DNA from: Hyphomicrobium album
GTDB lineage: Bacteria > Pseudomonadota > Alphaproteobacteria > Rhizobiales > Hyphomicrobiaceae
Assembly (NCBI RefSeq): GCF_009708035.1
Contig: NZ_WMBQ01000001.1
Location: 1,054,001 to 1,118,000, forward strand
Direction: 5' to 3'
Length of the DNA stretch: 64,000 nucleotides
The notes below the pieces were generated by a model, which did not search any database, was not told the DNA's origin, and worked only from the letters and a program-made list of their open reading frames with translations. Position 1 is the stretch's first letter. The number at the start of each line of letters is the position of its first letter. Below are positions 27,533 to 39,554 of this stretch, piece by piece. The position numbers were made by a program, and so were the translations under genes.

Positions 27533-29206
27533 TCAGCTCTTATGCGGGGAGGCGCGGGCGAGGATGGCGCGCACGTCGGCGTGCTCGAGGCCTTGCCCGT
27601 AGGTCTGCCGCGGATCCCCGGCGATGCGCGTGGCGATGAACGCGTCCGCCACCGCCGGCGGGGCGTGGGCGCGCAGGATCGTCGCCGCCGCCAACACCGC
27701 GAACCCTTCGACAAGCGTGCGCCCGCGCGCGTCGAGCAGCTTCGGCTCCTGCAGCATGGTCTCCAGCCGCTGGTGCGCGCGGCGCAGTATCTGATCGTCG
27801 CCGGCGGCACCGACGAGCTCGTCCATCACCACCTGCACCGCCGCCGGCTCGCGTTGCAGCACGCGCGCGACGTCCAGCGCCATGACATTGCCCGATCCCT
27901 CCCAGATCGAGTTGACCGGCACCTCGCGATAGAGACGCGCCAGCGGCGCCTCCTCGACGTAACCGTTGCCGCCGAGGCACTCCATCGCCTCGGCCACGAG
28001 CGGCGGCGCCATCTTGCACACCCAGTATTTCGTGACCGGCGTCATCAGCCGGCGCCAGGCGGAGGCCCGCGGGTCGTCGGCGCGGTCGAAGGCGCGGGCT
28101 AAGCGGAAGGCGAGCGCGGTTGCCGCCTCGACGTCGAGCGCCATGTCGGCCAGCACCTGTTGCATCACCGGCTGATCGATCAGCTTCTTCTGAAACACCG
28201 TGCGGTGATCGGCGTGGTGCACGGCGTTGGCGAGCGCGACACGCATCAACCCGGCGGAGGCGACGGCGCAATCAAGCCGCGTGTGCGTCACCATCTCGAT
28301 GATCGTGGCGACGCCGCGCCCCTCCTCGCCAACGGCGCGCGCGTAGGCGCCGTGGAACTCGACCTCCGAGGACGCATTCGAGCGGTTGCCGAGCTTGTCC
28401 TTCAGCCGCTGTAGGTGCAGCGCGTTGACGCTGCCGTCGGGCCGGAAGCGCGGCATGAGAAAGCACGTGAGACCTTCGGGGGCCTGCGCCAGCACCAGGA
28501 ACGCGTCCGACATCGGCGCCGACAGGAACCACTTGTGACCCGTGATGCGGTATTCACCCCCCGCCCCACCACCGGCGACGGGCTCGGCGATTGTGGTCGA
28601 GGCTCGCACGTCGGTGCCGCCCTGCTTCTCCGTCATGCCCATGCCGAGCGTGACGGCGGTCTTGGCGGAAGCCGGCGCAAAGCTCGGATCGTATGTGTAG
28701 GGCAGAATGCGCGGCAGCCACTCGGCGGCGACGTCCGGCTGCTGAAGGAGCACGGGAACCGCGGCGCTGGTCATGGTGATGGGGCAGCAGTGCCCCGCCT
28801 CCATCTGCGCCGCCATATAGAAGGCACCGGCGCGCGCCACGTGCGCACCCGCCGGTCGCGCTCCGCCCTTCTTGCCGAGGTGGGTCCACACGGAGCTGTG
28901 CAGGCCCTCCATACAGCTCGTGCGCATCAACGTGTGGTAGGCCGGGTGAAAAGTGACCGTGTCGCGCCGCTTCCCGTAGCGGTCGTGGGTGGAGAGCTTC
29001 GGCGTCACCTCATTGGCGAGGCGGCCGCGCTCCAGCGCCTCGGCGCTGCCCGCCACCTTCCCGAAGGTGTCCAGCGCCCCCGCCGCGTGTCCCCCGCCTT
29101 CCCGCTCGACTGCGTCGATTAGCGCGGCGTCGGTCGCATAGAGGTTCACGTCCTCCAAGGGCGGTGGCTGGTTCAGCACCTCATGCGTTGTAGATCGCGC
29201 GCTCAT
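27533..29206 (-). CDS. AidB-like acyl-CoA dehydrogenase
   Basis: FAD-dependent acyl-CoA dehydrogenase-fold protein of 557 residues, closest to the AidB/IbtD branch: an N-terminal extension with LNQPPPLEDVNLYATDAAL, an FHPAYHTLM block, MGMTEKQGGTDVRAST for FAD contacts, and the GGNGYVEEAPLARLYREVPVNSIWEGSGNVMALDV signature read across ~425-460. AidB binds DNA and protects against alkylation in E. coli, but dehydrogenase activity on some acyl-CoA is equally possible. Divergent from pyrB. Confidence 0.9.
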   Translation of the reverse strand: MSARSTTHEVLNQPPPLEDVNLYATDAALIDAVEREGGGHAAGALDTFGKVAGSAEALERGRLANEVTPKLSTHDRYGKRRDTVTFHPAYHTLMRTSCMEGLHSSVWTHLGKKGGARPAGAHVARAGAFYMAAQMEAGHCCPITMTSAAVPVLLQQPDVAAEWLPRILPYTYDPSFAPASAKTAVTLGMGMTEKQGGTDVRASTTIAEPVAGGGAGGEYRITGHKWFLSAPMSDAFLVLAQAPEGLTCFLMPRFRPDGSVNALHLQRLKDKLGNRSNASSEVEFHGAYARAVGEEGRGVATIIEMVTHTRLDCAVASAGLMRVALANAVHHADHRTVFQKKLIDQPVMQQVLADMALDVEAATALAFRLARAFDRADDPRASAWRRLMTPVTKYWVCKMAPPLVAEAMECLGGNGYVEEAPLARLYREVPVNSIWEGSGNVMALDVARVLQREPAAVQVVMDELVGAAGDDQILRRAHQRLETMLQEPKLLDARGRTLVEGFAVLAAATILRAHAPPAVADAFIATRIAGDPRQTYGQGLEHADVRAILARASPHKS

Positions 29207-29295
29207 GCAGGGTTTTATGGCGTTTCAGGGTGGCAACATGCTACCAGAGCTTAACGAATTCCCCAGGTCATCCATAACCTGGGCTCTGAGCGCGG

Positions 29296-29324
29296 TTGCC
29301 CTCGGAGCGGACTCTGCCTATACA
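29296..29324 (+). promoter_or_regulatory. Predicted sigma-70 promoter of pyrB
   Basis: TTGCCC (29296-29301) and TATACA (29319-29324) are separated by exactly 17 bases. A start site about 7 bases beyond the -10 would fall near 29331, only about 4 bases before the pyrB ATG at 29335. No ribosome binding site is visible there, so the message may be leaderless or nearly so. Confidence 0.55.
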
Positions 29325-29334
29325 AACGCCTTTA

Positions 29335-30294
29335 ATGAGCAACGCAGCAGCCAAAGTCGAGGCGCTCCACTTTCCGCACCGCCATCTCCTCACGGTCGAG
29401 GGGCTCGGTGCCACCGAGATCAATTTTCTCCTCGATCTCGCCGACAGTGCCGCCGACGACAACCGCCAAGTCGGAAAACGCCGCGATATTCTGCGCGGTC
29501 GCACCCTGATCAACCTGTTCTTCGAAGCCTCCACGCGCACGCAGTCGTCCTTCGAGATGGCGGCCAAGCGCCTGGGCGGCGACGTCATGAACATGAACGT
29601 GTCGACCTCGTCGGTGCAGAAGGGCGAGACGCTGATCGACACGGCGATAACGCTCAACGCCATGCGCCCGGACATCATCGTCGTCCGCCACCACGCGGCC
29701 GGTGCGGTGGAGCTGTTGGCGCAGAAGGTCGACTGCTCGGTCGTCAACGCCGGCGACGGCTCGCACCAGCACCCGACGCAGGCGCTGCTCGACGCGCTCA
29801 CCATCCGCCGCGCCAAGGGTCGCATCGCCGGCCTCACCGTGGCGATTTGTGGCGACATCCTGCACAGCCGCGTCGCCCGCTCCAACATCATCTTATTGAA
29901 CGCCCTCGGCGCCCGCGTGCGCATCGCCGCCCCGTCGACCTTGCTGCCCGCTGCGCCCGAGCGTCTCGGCGCCGAGGTCTACACCGACATGTGGAAGGCG
30001 CTCGAAGGCGCCGATGTCGTCATGATGCTGCGCCTGCAGCGCGAGCGCATGGAAGGATCGTACGTGCCGTCGAGCCGCGAGTACTTCCACTTCTTCGGTC
30101 TCGACCACGAGAAGCTCGCCCGCGCCAAGCCCGACGCGATCGTCATGCATCCGGGTCCGATGAACCGCGGCGTCGAGATCGCCTCGACCGTCGCCGACCA
30201 TTCGTCCAGCGTCATCCGCGAGCAGGTAGAGATGGGCGTCGCCGTGCGCATGGCGGTGCTCGAGGCGCTGGCCCGCAACCTGCCGAAACGATGA
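29335..30294 (+). CDS. pyrB: Aspartate carbamoyltransferase catalytic subunit
   Basis: First committed enzyme of pyrimidine synthesis: carbamoyl phosphate plus aspartate to carbamoyl aspartate. 319 residues. The phosphate-binding motif STRTQ is at 66-70 ([13 protein letters not shown]), [13 protein letters not shown] binds carbamoyl phosphate, and [11 protein letters not shown] closes the site. ATG 29335 was chosen over an in-frame TTG at 29296 because family similarity starts there and the predicted promoter overlaps the longer start. Its stop overlaps the start of the pyrC-like gene (ATGA), so the two are translated together. No pyrI subunit gene is present. Confidence 0.97.
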   Translation: MSNAAAKVEALHFPHRHLLTVEGLGATEINFLLDLADSAADDNRQVGKRRDILRGRTLINLFFEASTRTQSSFEMAAKRLGGDVMNMNVSTSSVQKGETLIDTAITLNAMRPDIIVVRHHAAGAVELLAQKVDCSVVNAGDGSHQHPTQALLDALTIRRAKGRIAGLTVAICGDILHSRVARSNIILLNALGARVRIAAPSTLLPAAPERLGAEVYTDMWKALEGADVVMMLRLQRERMEGSYVPSSREYFHFFGLDHEKLARAKPDAIVMHPGPMNRGVEIASTVADHSSSVIREQVEMGVAVRMAVLEALARNLPKR

Positions 30295-31631
30295 ACGCTG
30301 CAACCACCACCGCCAAACGCCCTCCGCGCGACGCCAAGGCGCCGCCGGCCACCGCCTTCATCAACGCCCGCATTATCGATCCGGCCTCGAACCGCGACGA
30401 GCCGGGCGGCCTCGTCGTCCGCGACGGCGTGATCGCCGACATCGGTCCGCAGCTCAGGCGCAACGCACCCGAAGGCGCCGACGTCATCGACTGCAAGGGG
30501 CATGTGCTGGCGCCGGGCCTGATCGACGCGCAGGTGTTCACCGGCGAGCCGGGCTTCGAGCATCGCGAAACCTTGAAGACCGCGAGCCACGCGGCCGCAG
30601 CCGGCGGCGTGACGACGATGGTCGTGATGCCGGAAACCAATCCCGTCATCGACCAGGTGGCGCTCGTCGACTTCATCCAGCGGCGCGCGCGCGACAACGC
30701 CATCGTCCACGTCCACACCATGGCGGCGATGACCAAGGGCCTCAAGGGCGAGGAGATGACCGAGATCGGCCTGTTGCAGCGGGCCGGCGCCATCGCCTTC
30801 TCCAACGGCAAGGCCTCCGTCGCCAACACGCGCGTGATGCGCAACGTGCTGCTCTACAGCCGCGACTTCGGCGCGCTCATCGTGCACCACACCGAGGATC
30901 CGTATCTCGCATCCGGCGGCGCAATGAACTCCGGCGAGGTGGCGGCGCGGCTCGGGCTGCCCGGCGTGCCGAAGGCTTCCGAGACGATCATGCTGGAGCG
31001 CGACGTGCGCCTCGTCGAGATGACGCGCGGGCGCTATCACGCGGCGACGATCAGCTGCGCGGAAAGCCTCGAGGTGATCCGCAACGCCAAGGCGCGCAAG
31101 CTGCCGGTGACCTGCGGCGTGTCGATCAATCACCTGACGCTCAACGAGAACGACATCGGGCCCTACCGCACCTTCTACAAGATGCGCCCGCCACTGCGCT
31201 CCGACGACGATCGCGCGGCGATGATCCGCGGCCTCGCATCGGGCGACATCGACATCATCGTGTCGAGCCATGATCCGCAGGACGCCGACGACAAGCGGCG
31301 CCCCTTTGCCGAGGCGACCGACGGCGCGGTGGGTCTCGAAACGCTGCTGCCGGCGGCGCTGCGCCTGCACCATTCGGGCGAGCTGCCGCTGATGAGCATC
31401 CTGCGCGCGCTGACGATCAACCCGGCGAAACTGCTCGGCTTGCAATCGGGGCGGCTGGCGAAGGGGGCAATCGCCGACATCATTCTCTTCGATCCAGGCG
31501 AGCCGTGGGTGGTGAACAAGGACCTCTTGCGCTCGCGCTCGAAGAACACGCCCTTCGACGAGAGCAAGATGCAAGGGCGCGTGCTGCGCACCCTCGTCGC
31601 CGGCGAGACCGTCTTCCAGTACGGCGCGTAA
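30291..31631 (+). CDS. Dihydroorotase homologue lacking catalytic residues (PyrC-like)
   Basis: Amidohydrolase-fold protein of 446 residues, homologous to class I dihydroorotase. The metal site is degraded: the D-x-H-x-H motif reads D79-A-Q-V-F83, the substrate Arg is Gly85, the FSDDG metal Asp is N172, and the TDHAPH catalytic Asp is Ser326 (SSHDPQ). Only HTEDP (His200) and His281 keep consensus. It therefore should not be an active dihydroorotase. Known parallels are the inactive PyrC' proteins of Pseudomonas, which assemble with and support aspartate carbamoyltransferase. The four-base overlap with pyrB fits that role. A true dihydroorotase gene should exist elsewhere. Start ATG at 30291; the frame is open back to 29205, but that part reads pyrB out of frame. 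Confidence 0.92.
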   Translation: MNAATTTAKRPPRDAKAPPATAFINARIIDPASNRDEPGGLVVRDGVIADIGPQLRRNAPEGADVIDCKGHVLAPGLIDAQVFTGEPGFEHRETLKTASHAAAAGGVTTMVVMPETNPVIDQVALVDFIQRRARDNAIVHVHTMAAMTKGLKGEEMTEIGLLQRAGAIAFSNGKASVANTRVMRNVLLYSRDFGALIVHHTEDPYLASGGAMNSGEVAARLGLPGVPKASETIMLERDVRLVEMTRGRYHAATISCAESLEVIRNAKARKLPVTCGVSINHLTLNENDIGPYRTFYKMRPPLRSDDDRAAMIRGLASGDIDIIVSSHDPQDADDKRRPFAEATDGAVGLETLLPAALRLHHSGELPLMSILRALTINPAKLLGLQSGRLAKGAIADIILFDPGEPWVVNKDLLRSRSKNTPFDESKMQGRVLRTLVAGETVFQYGA

Positions 31632-31634
31632 GTT

Positions 31635-31674
31635 CCCTCTCCCCGCCTGCGGGGAGAGGGTTAGGGTGAGGGGC
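31635..31674 (+). repeat. REP-like palindromic repeat, left copy
   Basis: Perfect 10-bp hairpin CCCTCTCCCC (31635-31644) / GGGGAGAGGG (31651-31660) with a GCCTGC loop, continued by TTAGGGTGAGGGGC (31661-31674). The 24 bases from 31651 to 31674 recur inverted at 32068-32091 with one difference. It lies four bases after the pyrC-like stop codon and could also end transcription. Confidence 0.85.
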
Positions 31675-31679
31675 AGCAG

Positions 31680-32040
31680 CTAGCGCCCAAGTTCAAGCTC
31701 GCGCAGAAGCCATTCAAGAACGCCATCGATGTTGCGCTCGACATCGTCGTTGGTAACGCGACAGACGCGATAGCCCATACGTTCCAGGTTGGCTGTCCGG
31801 GCGGCGTCATTCGCGGTCTCCACGTCGCTTCCGTGCGTGGCGCCATCAACTTCAACAACTAGCTTCCGCTCGCGGCACAGGAAATCAGCGAAGTACAATC
31901 CAATGGCCGCTTGACGAATAAACCTGAAGCCTGAAAGCCGACGGCTGCGCAGCTCCTCCCAGAGTTTCTCTTCGGCGCCAACCTGACGCGACCGGAGAGC
32001 ACGTGCCCGGTTGGTTCGCTACGGCTGCGGCCCCCCGCAT
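31680..32040 (-). pseudogene. DUF559 (Vsr-like endonuclease fold) gene, frameshifted
   Basis: The body (31680 to about 32025) translates as a DUF559 domain: NRARALRSRQVGAEEKLW, then ELRSRRLSGFRFIRQAAIGLY, FADFLCRERKLVVEVDGATH and GYRVCRVTNDDV, with the expected E...D...E/D-x-K nuclease-like residues. This frame has no ATG, GTG or TTG before residue ~40 and is closed upstream by a TAG. A plausible start, ATG at 32040 with GGGTGG upstream, is in another frame and gives MRGAAAVAN. A single-base change near 32020-32030 would join the two into a normal-length protein. The gene is bracketed by inverted REP-like repeats. A short product from the TTG at 31898 is possible but would lack the N-terminus. 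Confidence 0.75.
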
Positions 32041-32067
32041 AATGTCCACCCGCCGGTCCCAGTTTCT

Positions 32068-32118
32068 GCCCCTCACCCTAGCCCTCTCCCCACGCAGAGA
32101 GTAGGCGTGGGGAGAGGG
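32068..32118 (-). repeat. REP-like palindromic repeat, right copy (inverted)
   Basis: Inverted partner of the repeat at 31635-31674. Bases 32068-32091 match 31651-31674 in reverse complement at 23 of 24 positions. The hairpin is longer here: a perfect 14-bp stem CCCTCTCCCCACGC (32082-32095) / GCGTGGGGAGAGGG (32105-32118) with a 9-base loop. Together the two copies enclose the DUF559 pseudogene. Confidence 0.85.
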
Positions 32119-32213
32119 GATGATGCGCAGTACGGTTGCAGGGGGAACAGACTGCCGGTAGCTTGGCGGCGAGCGGACCTTGAGTTCCGCCAGTCATCTA
32201 ATTTTTCGCGGCC

Positions 32214-32831
32214 ATGGACCACCTCATCAATCCCTATACGCTGGCCGCCATTGCCCTCGGCTACCTCCTCGGTTCCATTCCGTTCGGCTATCTGCTGACG
32301 CGCGCCGCCGGCCTTGGCGATGTGCGCGCCATCGGGTCCGGCAACATCGGCGCCACCAACGTGCTGCGCACCGGGCACAAGGGCCTCGCCGCGCTCACCC
32401 TGCTGCTCGACGCGCTCAAAGGCACGGCCGCGGTGCTGGTCGGACACTGGATCGGCGCGCAGGGCGGCGAAGCCATCATGGCATCGCTGCTCGCCGGCCT
32501 CGCCGCCTTCGTCGGCCACGTGTTCCCCGCGTGGCTCCAATTTCGCGGCGGCAAGGGCGTGGCCACCTATATCGGCGTGCTGCTCGGGGTGGATTGGCGC
32601 GCCGCGCTGACCTTCTGCGCCGTCTGGCTCGCCATCGCGCTCGTGACCCGCTACTCGTCGCTGTCGGCGCTCATCGCCGCGCTGGCGACGCCGGTCGGGC
32701 TGCTCGCCATCGGCGATATCGCCACGGGGCTGCTCGCCGCCCTCATGTCGGCGCTCCTTATCTACAAGCATCGCGCCAACATCCGGCGCCTGGCGGCCGG
32801 AGAGGAGCCGAGGATCGGTGCCAAGGCGTGA
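32214..32831 (+). CDS. plsY: Acyl-phosphate:glycerol-3-phosphate acyltransferase
   Basis: Inner-membrane enzyme (205 residues) that acylates glycerol-3-phosphate using acyl-phosphate, the first step of phospholipid synthesis. Five membrane helices are predicted. Conserved loops are all present: [56 protein letters not shown] and a C-terminal [17 protein letters not shown]. Its end overlaps the dprA start by 14 bases. Confidence 0.97.
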   Translation: MDHLINPYTLAAIALGYLLGSIPFGYLLTRAAGLGDVRAIGSGNIGATNVLRTGHKGLAALTLLLDALKGTAAVLVGHWIGAQGGEAIMASLLAGLAAFVGHVFPAWLQFRGGKGVATYIGVLLGVDWRAALTFCAVWLAIALVTRYSSLSALIAALATPVGLLAIGDIATGLLAALMSALLIYKHRANIRRLAAGEEPRIGAKA

Positions 32832-33975
32832 GCCGAGCGTCGCCGCGCCGCGCGATGTCGCTGCCGAGCGCATCGCGGCATTGCAGCTCATCCGCTCGGA
32901 CAACGTCGGTCCCGTCACCTTCCGCGAATTGCTGAGCCACTACGGGAGCGCCGTCGCAGCACTCGCCGCGCTGCCCGAGCTGTCGCGCCGCGGCGGCTAT
33001 CGCAAACCGATCCGCATCTGCCCGCGGGCGGATGCCGAGGCGGAGCTGGAACGCGCCGACGCCGGCGGCGCGCAGCTGCTGATCGTCGGCGAGGCGCAAT
33101 ACCCCACGGCGCTGGCTGCGCTCGATGCGCCACCGCCGCTGCTCTACGTCAAAGGCAACCAGGCACTCCTGCAGCGCTCGATCATCGGCATCGTCGGCGC
33201 CCGGCAGTGCTCGGCCGCAGGCGCCAAGCTGGCACGCCAGTTCGCCGCCGAGATCGGCCGCGGCAGCTTCGTCATCGCCTCCGGGCTGGCGCGCGGTATC
33301 GACGCCATGGCCCACCTGGCTGCGCTCGACACCGGCACCATCGCGGTGCTGGCCGGCGGCCTCGACGTCGTCTACCCCCCCGAGCACGCAGAGCTACAGG
33401 ACAAGATCGCCGAGCGCGGCTGCCTCGTCAGCGAAATGCCTTTCGGCTTTGTCCCGCGCGGCCAGGACTTTCCCCGCCGCAACCGCATCGTCTCCGGTCT
33501 GTCGCTGGGCGTCGTCATCGTCGAGGCGGCGCGCCGATCGGGCAGCCTCGTCACCGCGCGGCTCGCCGCCGAACAGGGGCGCGAGGTGTTCGCCGTACCC
33601 GGGCATCCGCTCGACCCACGCGCCGAGGGCACCAACAAGCTTCTAAAGTCGGGCGCCACGCTCGTCACCGAGGCGGAGGACGTGCTCGCGGCGCTGGTGC
33701 CGCTGACGCGCGGCGCGACGGCGCACCTGCGCGAGGATCCGCCGCCGCCGCGCCAAGGCGTTGCCACGTCGCTCCCTCCAGCGTCCCTATCGGAGGACGA
33801 GCGCGGCCGGGTTGTGGCGGCGCTCGGGCCGGCGCCGATCGACGTCGACAGCGTCGTGCGCTCGACCGGGCTCGGCATCCGCAGCGTGCAGATCGCGCTG
33901 ATGGAGCTGGCACTCGCCGGACGCATCGAGAGGCACGGAGGCGGCCTCGTCTCGCTGACGCCGCTCGAGCACTAA
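32818..33975 (+). CDS. dprA: DNA processing protein DprA
   Basis: Loads RecA on incoming single-stranded DNA during transformation; widespread even in species not known to be competent. 385 residues. An N-terminal helix-hairpin region (~15-70) is followed by the Rossmann-fold core with [60 protein letters not shown] and [23 protein letters not shown], then a C-terminal winged helix (~315-380). The start is GTG at 32818 inside plsY, so the two are coupled. Confidence 0.96.
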   Translation: MPRREPSVAAPRDVAAERIAALQLIRSDNVGPVTFRELLSHYGSAVAALAALPELSRRGGYRKPIRICPRADAEAELERADAGGAQLLIVGEAQYPTALAALDAPPPLLYVKGNQALLQRSIIGIVGARQCSAAGAKLARQFAAEIGRGSFVIASGLARGIDAMAHLAALDTGTIAVLAGGLDVVYPPEHAELQDKIAERGCLVSEMPFGFVPRGQDFPRRNRIVSGLSLGVVIVEAARRSGSLVTARLAAEQGREVFAVPGHPLDPRAEGTNKLLKSGATLVTEAEDVLAALVPLTRGATAHLREDPPPPRQGVATSLPPASLSEDERGRVVAALGPAPIDVDSVVRSTGLGIRSVQIALMELALAGRIERHGGGLVSLTPLEH

Positions 33976-33987
33976 CGCGCTTGGACC

Positions 33988-34185
33988 TCAGTGACTGTTG
34001 TCGTCGTTCTGGATGCGGGCCTCGACGAGCGCGGCAGCGAGGATGGCCGACAGCGTCCGCTGCCCCGACCGGTCGGCCAAATGCTTCAGCTCGTGAATGA
34101 GGTCGCAGAGGTATCCGAGCGTCGGGGCGCTGCGCACGGGCGGCGGCTGCCCTGTGCCATTGTTGGGTTCGTTTGGGCCTGTCAT
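33988..34185 (-). CDS. Small conserved-looking protein of unknown function
   Basis: 65-residue soluble protein. A disordered N-terminus rich in Asn, Gly and Pro precedes a helical part LCDLIHELKHLADRSGQRTLSAILAAALVEAR. The helical half resembles small uncharacterised proteins seen in this order at the dprA-topA junction; that is from memory and unchecked. ATG at 34185. It converges with dprA, 12 bases apart. Confidence 0.65.
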   Translation of the reverse strand: MTGPNEPNNGTGQPPPVRSAPTLGYLCDLIHELKHLADRSGQRTLSAILAAALVEARIQNDDNSH

Positions 34186-34429
34186 TGCTGATGAATGTCC
34201 CGACCGCTACCGCTCCTGGTCGTGGTAAATAACATTCACAACCTGAGATGGCAAGACGAAGCCGGCACACGCCCAGCGGGCCGTGAATTTGACATGGCCA
34301 CATTCCTCTCCCATGTTCCCCGGCCGAACGGACCGCCGCAATGTTGGGCGACACCCTTGGGCTCCCCGGCCCGCAAGCCCCGATTTACGGGCCTCCGCCC
34401 TTGCTCCAAGCCAGCCTGAAAGCATGTAG

Positions 34430-37156
<2,727 letters not shown>

Positions 37157-37190
37157 GGCTCCAACATGCCGCCTCGCCGGGCACGCTGAC

Positions 37191-39464
37191 ATGCCGCGCC
37201 GACCCAAGGGCCCCAAGAGCGGTCCACCCAAGCGCGCAGGACTGCCCGGCCGCGACGAGATCCTCGAGTTCATCAAGACGTCGCCGACCAAGGTCGGCAA
37301 GCGCGAGATCGCGCGCGCGTTCGACGTGCGCGGCCCCGATCGCATGGAGTTCAACCGCCTGCTCGCCAGCATGGCCGAGGACGGCATGCTGTCGGGCGAT
37401 CGCAAGAGCCTGCGCCAGAAGGGCGGCCTGCCGCCGGTCACGATCCTCGAGGTGACGGGGCGCGACGAGCAAGGCGACCTCATCGCCAAGCCTGCCGTGT
37501 GGGAGGAGGAAGGCGAGCGCCCGGAAGTTTTGATCACGCCGCGCAAGGCGCGCGGACCGGAGGTCGACATCGAGGCGAGCATCGGCGTTGGCGACCGCGT
37601 GCTGGCGCGCATCAACGAGATCGACGATCCGAGCGCCGGCTATCGCTTCGAGGCCTTCCCGATCAAGCGGCTGCCGCGCGAAAAGCGCCGCCTTATCGGC
37701 ATCTATCGCGCAGCACGGCGCGGCGGTGGCACGATCGAGCCGGTCGACCGCAAGCAGCTTCGCTCCTGGTCGCTGGCGCCGGGCGACGAAGGTCCGGCGA
37801 AGGACGGCGACCTCGTGCGCTTCGATCTGGCCAAGAAGGGCCGCATGCAGGTCCCGCAGGCGCGGGTGCTGGAAGCGCTCGGCAACCCCAACGACCAGAG
37901 GCAGATCAGCCTCATCGCCGTGCACGCGCACGGCATCCCCGACGACTTCCCGGAAAGCGTCATCACCGAGAGCGAGGCGCTCACTGAGCCGACGCTCTCC
38001 GGCCGCACCGATCTGCGCGGCGTACCGCTCGTCACCATCGATCCGCCGGACGCGCGCGACCACGACGACGCGGTCTATGCGGAACCCGACGCCGACGCGG
38101 GCAATCCCGGAGGCTGGGTGGTGCTCGTCGCCATCGCCGACGTCTCGCACTTCGTGCGGCCGGGCTCGAAGCTCGACCGCGAGGCGCAGATGCGCGGCAA
38201 CTCGGTCTACTTCCCCGACCGCGTCGTGCCGATGCTGCCCGAGCGCATCTCCAACAACCTGTGCTCGCTGCGCGAAGGCGAGAACCGCGCCTGCCTCGTC
38301 GTGCGGATGATCTTCGACAAGAACGGCAGCAAGCGCTCGCACACCTTCATGCGGGCGATGATGCGCTCGGCAGCGAAGCTCAGCTATCAGGAAGCGCAGG
38401 CGGCGATCGACGGGCGCCCCTCCGACAAGGCGGGACCGCTGCTCGACCGCGTGCTGCGGCCGTTGTGGGCGGCGTACGACGTGCTGGCGGCGGCGCGCGA
38501 CAAGCGCCAGCCGCTCGACCTCGACTTGCCCGAGCGCAAGATTCTGCTCGACGATAGAGGTCGTGTCGCCAACATCGTGACGCCGGAGCGCCTCACCGCG
38601 CACCGGCTGATCGAGGAGTTCATGATCCAGGCGAACGTCGCCGCGGCGGAGCAACTCGAGCAAAAGAAGACGCCCGTCGTCTATCGCATCCACGACCAAT
38701 CCTCGAAGGAGAAGCTAGCGAGCCTGCGCGAGTTCCTCGATACGCTCGGTATGAAGCTTCCACAGGCCTCGACGCTGAAGCCCGAGCACTTCAACGGCAT
38801 TCTGCAGCGCGCCAAGACGCTGCCCGTCGCCGATCTCGTCAACGAGGTGGTGCTGCGCAGCCAGAGCCAGGCGGAATACAACATCGACAACATCGGCCAC
38901 TTCGGCCTGAACCTGCGCCGCTACGCGCACTTCACCTCGCCGATCCGCCGCTACGCGGATCTCCTTGTGCATCGCGCGCTGGTGAAAGCATTGAAGTTCG
39001 GCGAAGGGGGACTGGAAGATTTCGAGATCGGGCGGCTGCGCGAAGTGGCGCAACAGATCTCGGATGCGGAGCGGCGCGCCATGGCGGCCGAGCGCGAGAC
39101 CGCCGATCGTCTCATCGCCGCGCATCTCGCCGACCGCGTCGGCGCAACCTTCACCGGACGTATCGCCGGCGTCACGCGCTCGGGCCTGTTCGTGCGCCTG
39201 AAGGATACGGGCGCCGACGGCTTCGTGCCCGTGTCGTCGCTGACGAATGACTTCTACAATCACGTCGAGGCGCATCACGCACTCGTCGGCAAGCGCACCG
39301 GCGAGACGTTCCGGCTCGGCGACACCGTCGAAGTGAAGCTCGTGGAGGCGATCCCGTCGGCGGGCGCACTTCGTTTCGAGATGTTAACCGAGGGCAAGAA
39401 GGGTCGCGTTGCTGCACCGCAACCGGGATTTAAAGGCAAATTCCGCAACCGGCGGCGTCGCTAA
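37191..39464 (+). CDS. rnr: Ribonuclease R
   Basis: Processive 3'-5' exoribonuclease of 757 residues. An N-terminal winged helix (~20-80) and cold-shock-like domains are followed by the RNB domain with the catalytic block DPPDARDHDDAVYAE (~285-300) and AIADVSHFVRPGS. FTSPIRRYADLLVHR (~583-597) is the RNB signature, and a C-terminal S1 domain (GATFTGRIAGVTRSGLFVRL) precedes a basic Arg-rich tail. 34 bases after topA on the same strand. Confidence 0.98.
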   Translation: MPRRPKGPKSGPPKRAGLPGRDEILEFIKTSPTKVGKREIARAFDVRGPDRMEFNRLLASMAEDGMLSGDRKSLRQKGGLPPVTILEVTGRDEQGDLIAKPAVWEEEGERPEVLITPRKARGPEVDIEASIGVGDRVLARINEIDDPSAGYRFEAFPIKRLPREKRRLIGIYRAARRGGGTIEPVDRKQLRSWSLAPGDEGPAKDGDLVRFDLAKKGRMQVPQARVLEALGNPNDQRQISLIAVHAHGIPDDFPESVITESEALTEPTLSGRTDLRGVPLVTIDPPDARDHDDAVYAEPDADAGNPGGWVVLVAIADVSHFVRPGSKLDREAQMRGNSVYFPDRVVPMLPERISNNLCSLREGENRACLVVRMIFDKNGSKRSHTFMRAMMRSAAKLSYQEAQAAIDGRPSDKAGPLLDRVLRPLWAAYDVLAAARDKRQPLDLDLPERKILLDDRGRVANIVTPERLTAHRLIEEFMIQANVAAAEQLEQKKTPVVYRIHDQSSKEKLASLREFLDTLGMKLPQASTLKPEHFNGILQRAKTLPVADLVNEVVLRSQSQAEYNIDNIGHFGLNLRRYAHFTSPIRRYADLLVHRALVKALKFGEGGLEDFEIGRLREVAQQISDAERRAMAAERETADRLIAAHLADRVGATFTGRIAGVTRSGLFVRLKDTGADGFVPVSSLTNDFYNHVEAHHALVGKRTGETFRLGDTVEVKLVEAIPSAGALRFEMLTEGKKGRVAAPQPGFKGKFRNRRRR

Positions 39465-39486
39465 GCCGCGCACGGCGCGGCCTTTC
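39465..39486 (+). terminator. Possible terminator after rnr
   Basis: Perfect 7-bp hairpin GCCGCGC (39465-39471) / GCGCGGC (39475-39481) with an ACG loop, followed only by CTTTC. The short T run makes it a weak or partial terminator before the DUF983 gene. Confidence 0.45.
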
Positions 39487-39554
39487 GTCCGTTGACCTGA
39501 AGCAGGTCAAGCGCGACCTTCCATGGCAGAGCAGCGGGAGCAAGGAAGCAGGCG

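Noticed and set aside
29205-30290. Open frame extending the pyrC-like gene upstream by 362 codons
   Set aside because: It reads pyrB out of frame and gives Arg/His-rich, non-protein-like sequence; the real start is the ATG at 30291.
29979-31574. 531-codon minus-strand frame across pyrB/pyrC-like
   Set aside because: Antisense shadow with His/Arg/Asp-biased sequence.
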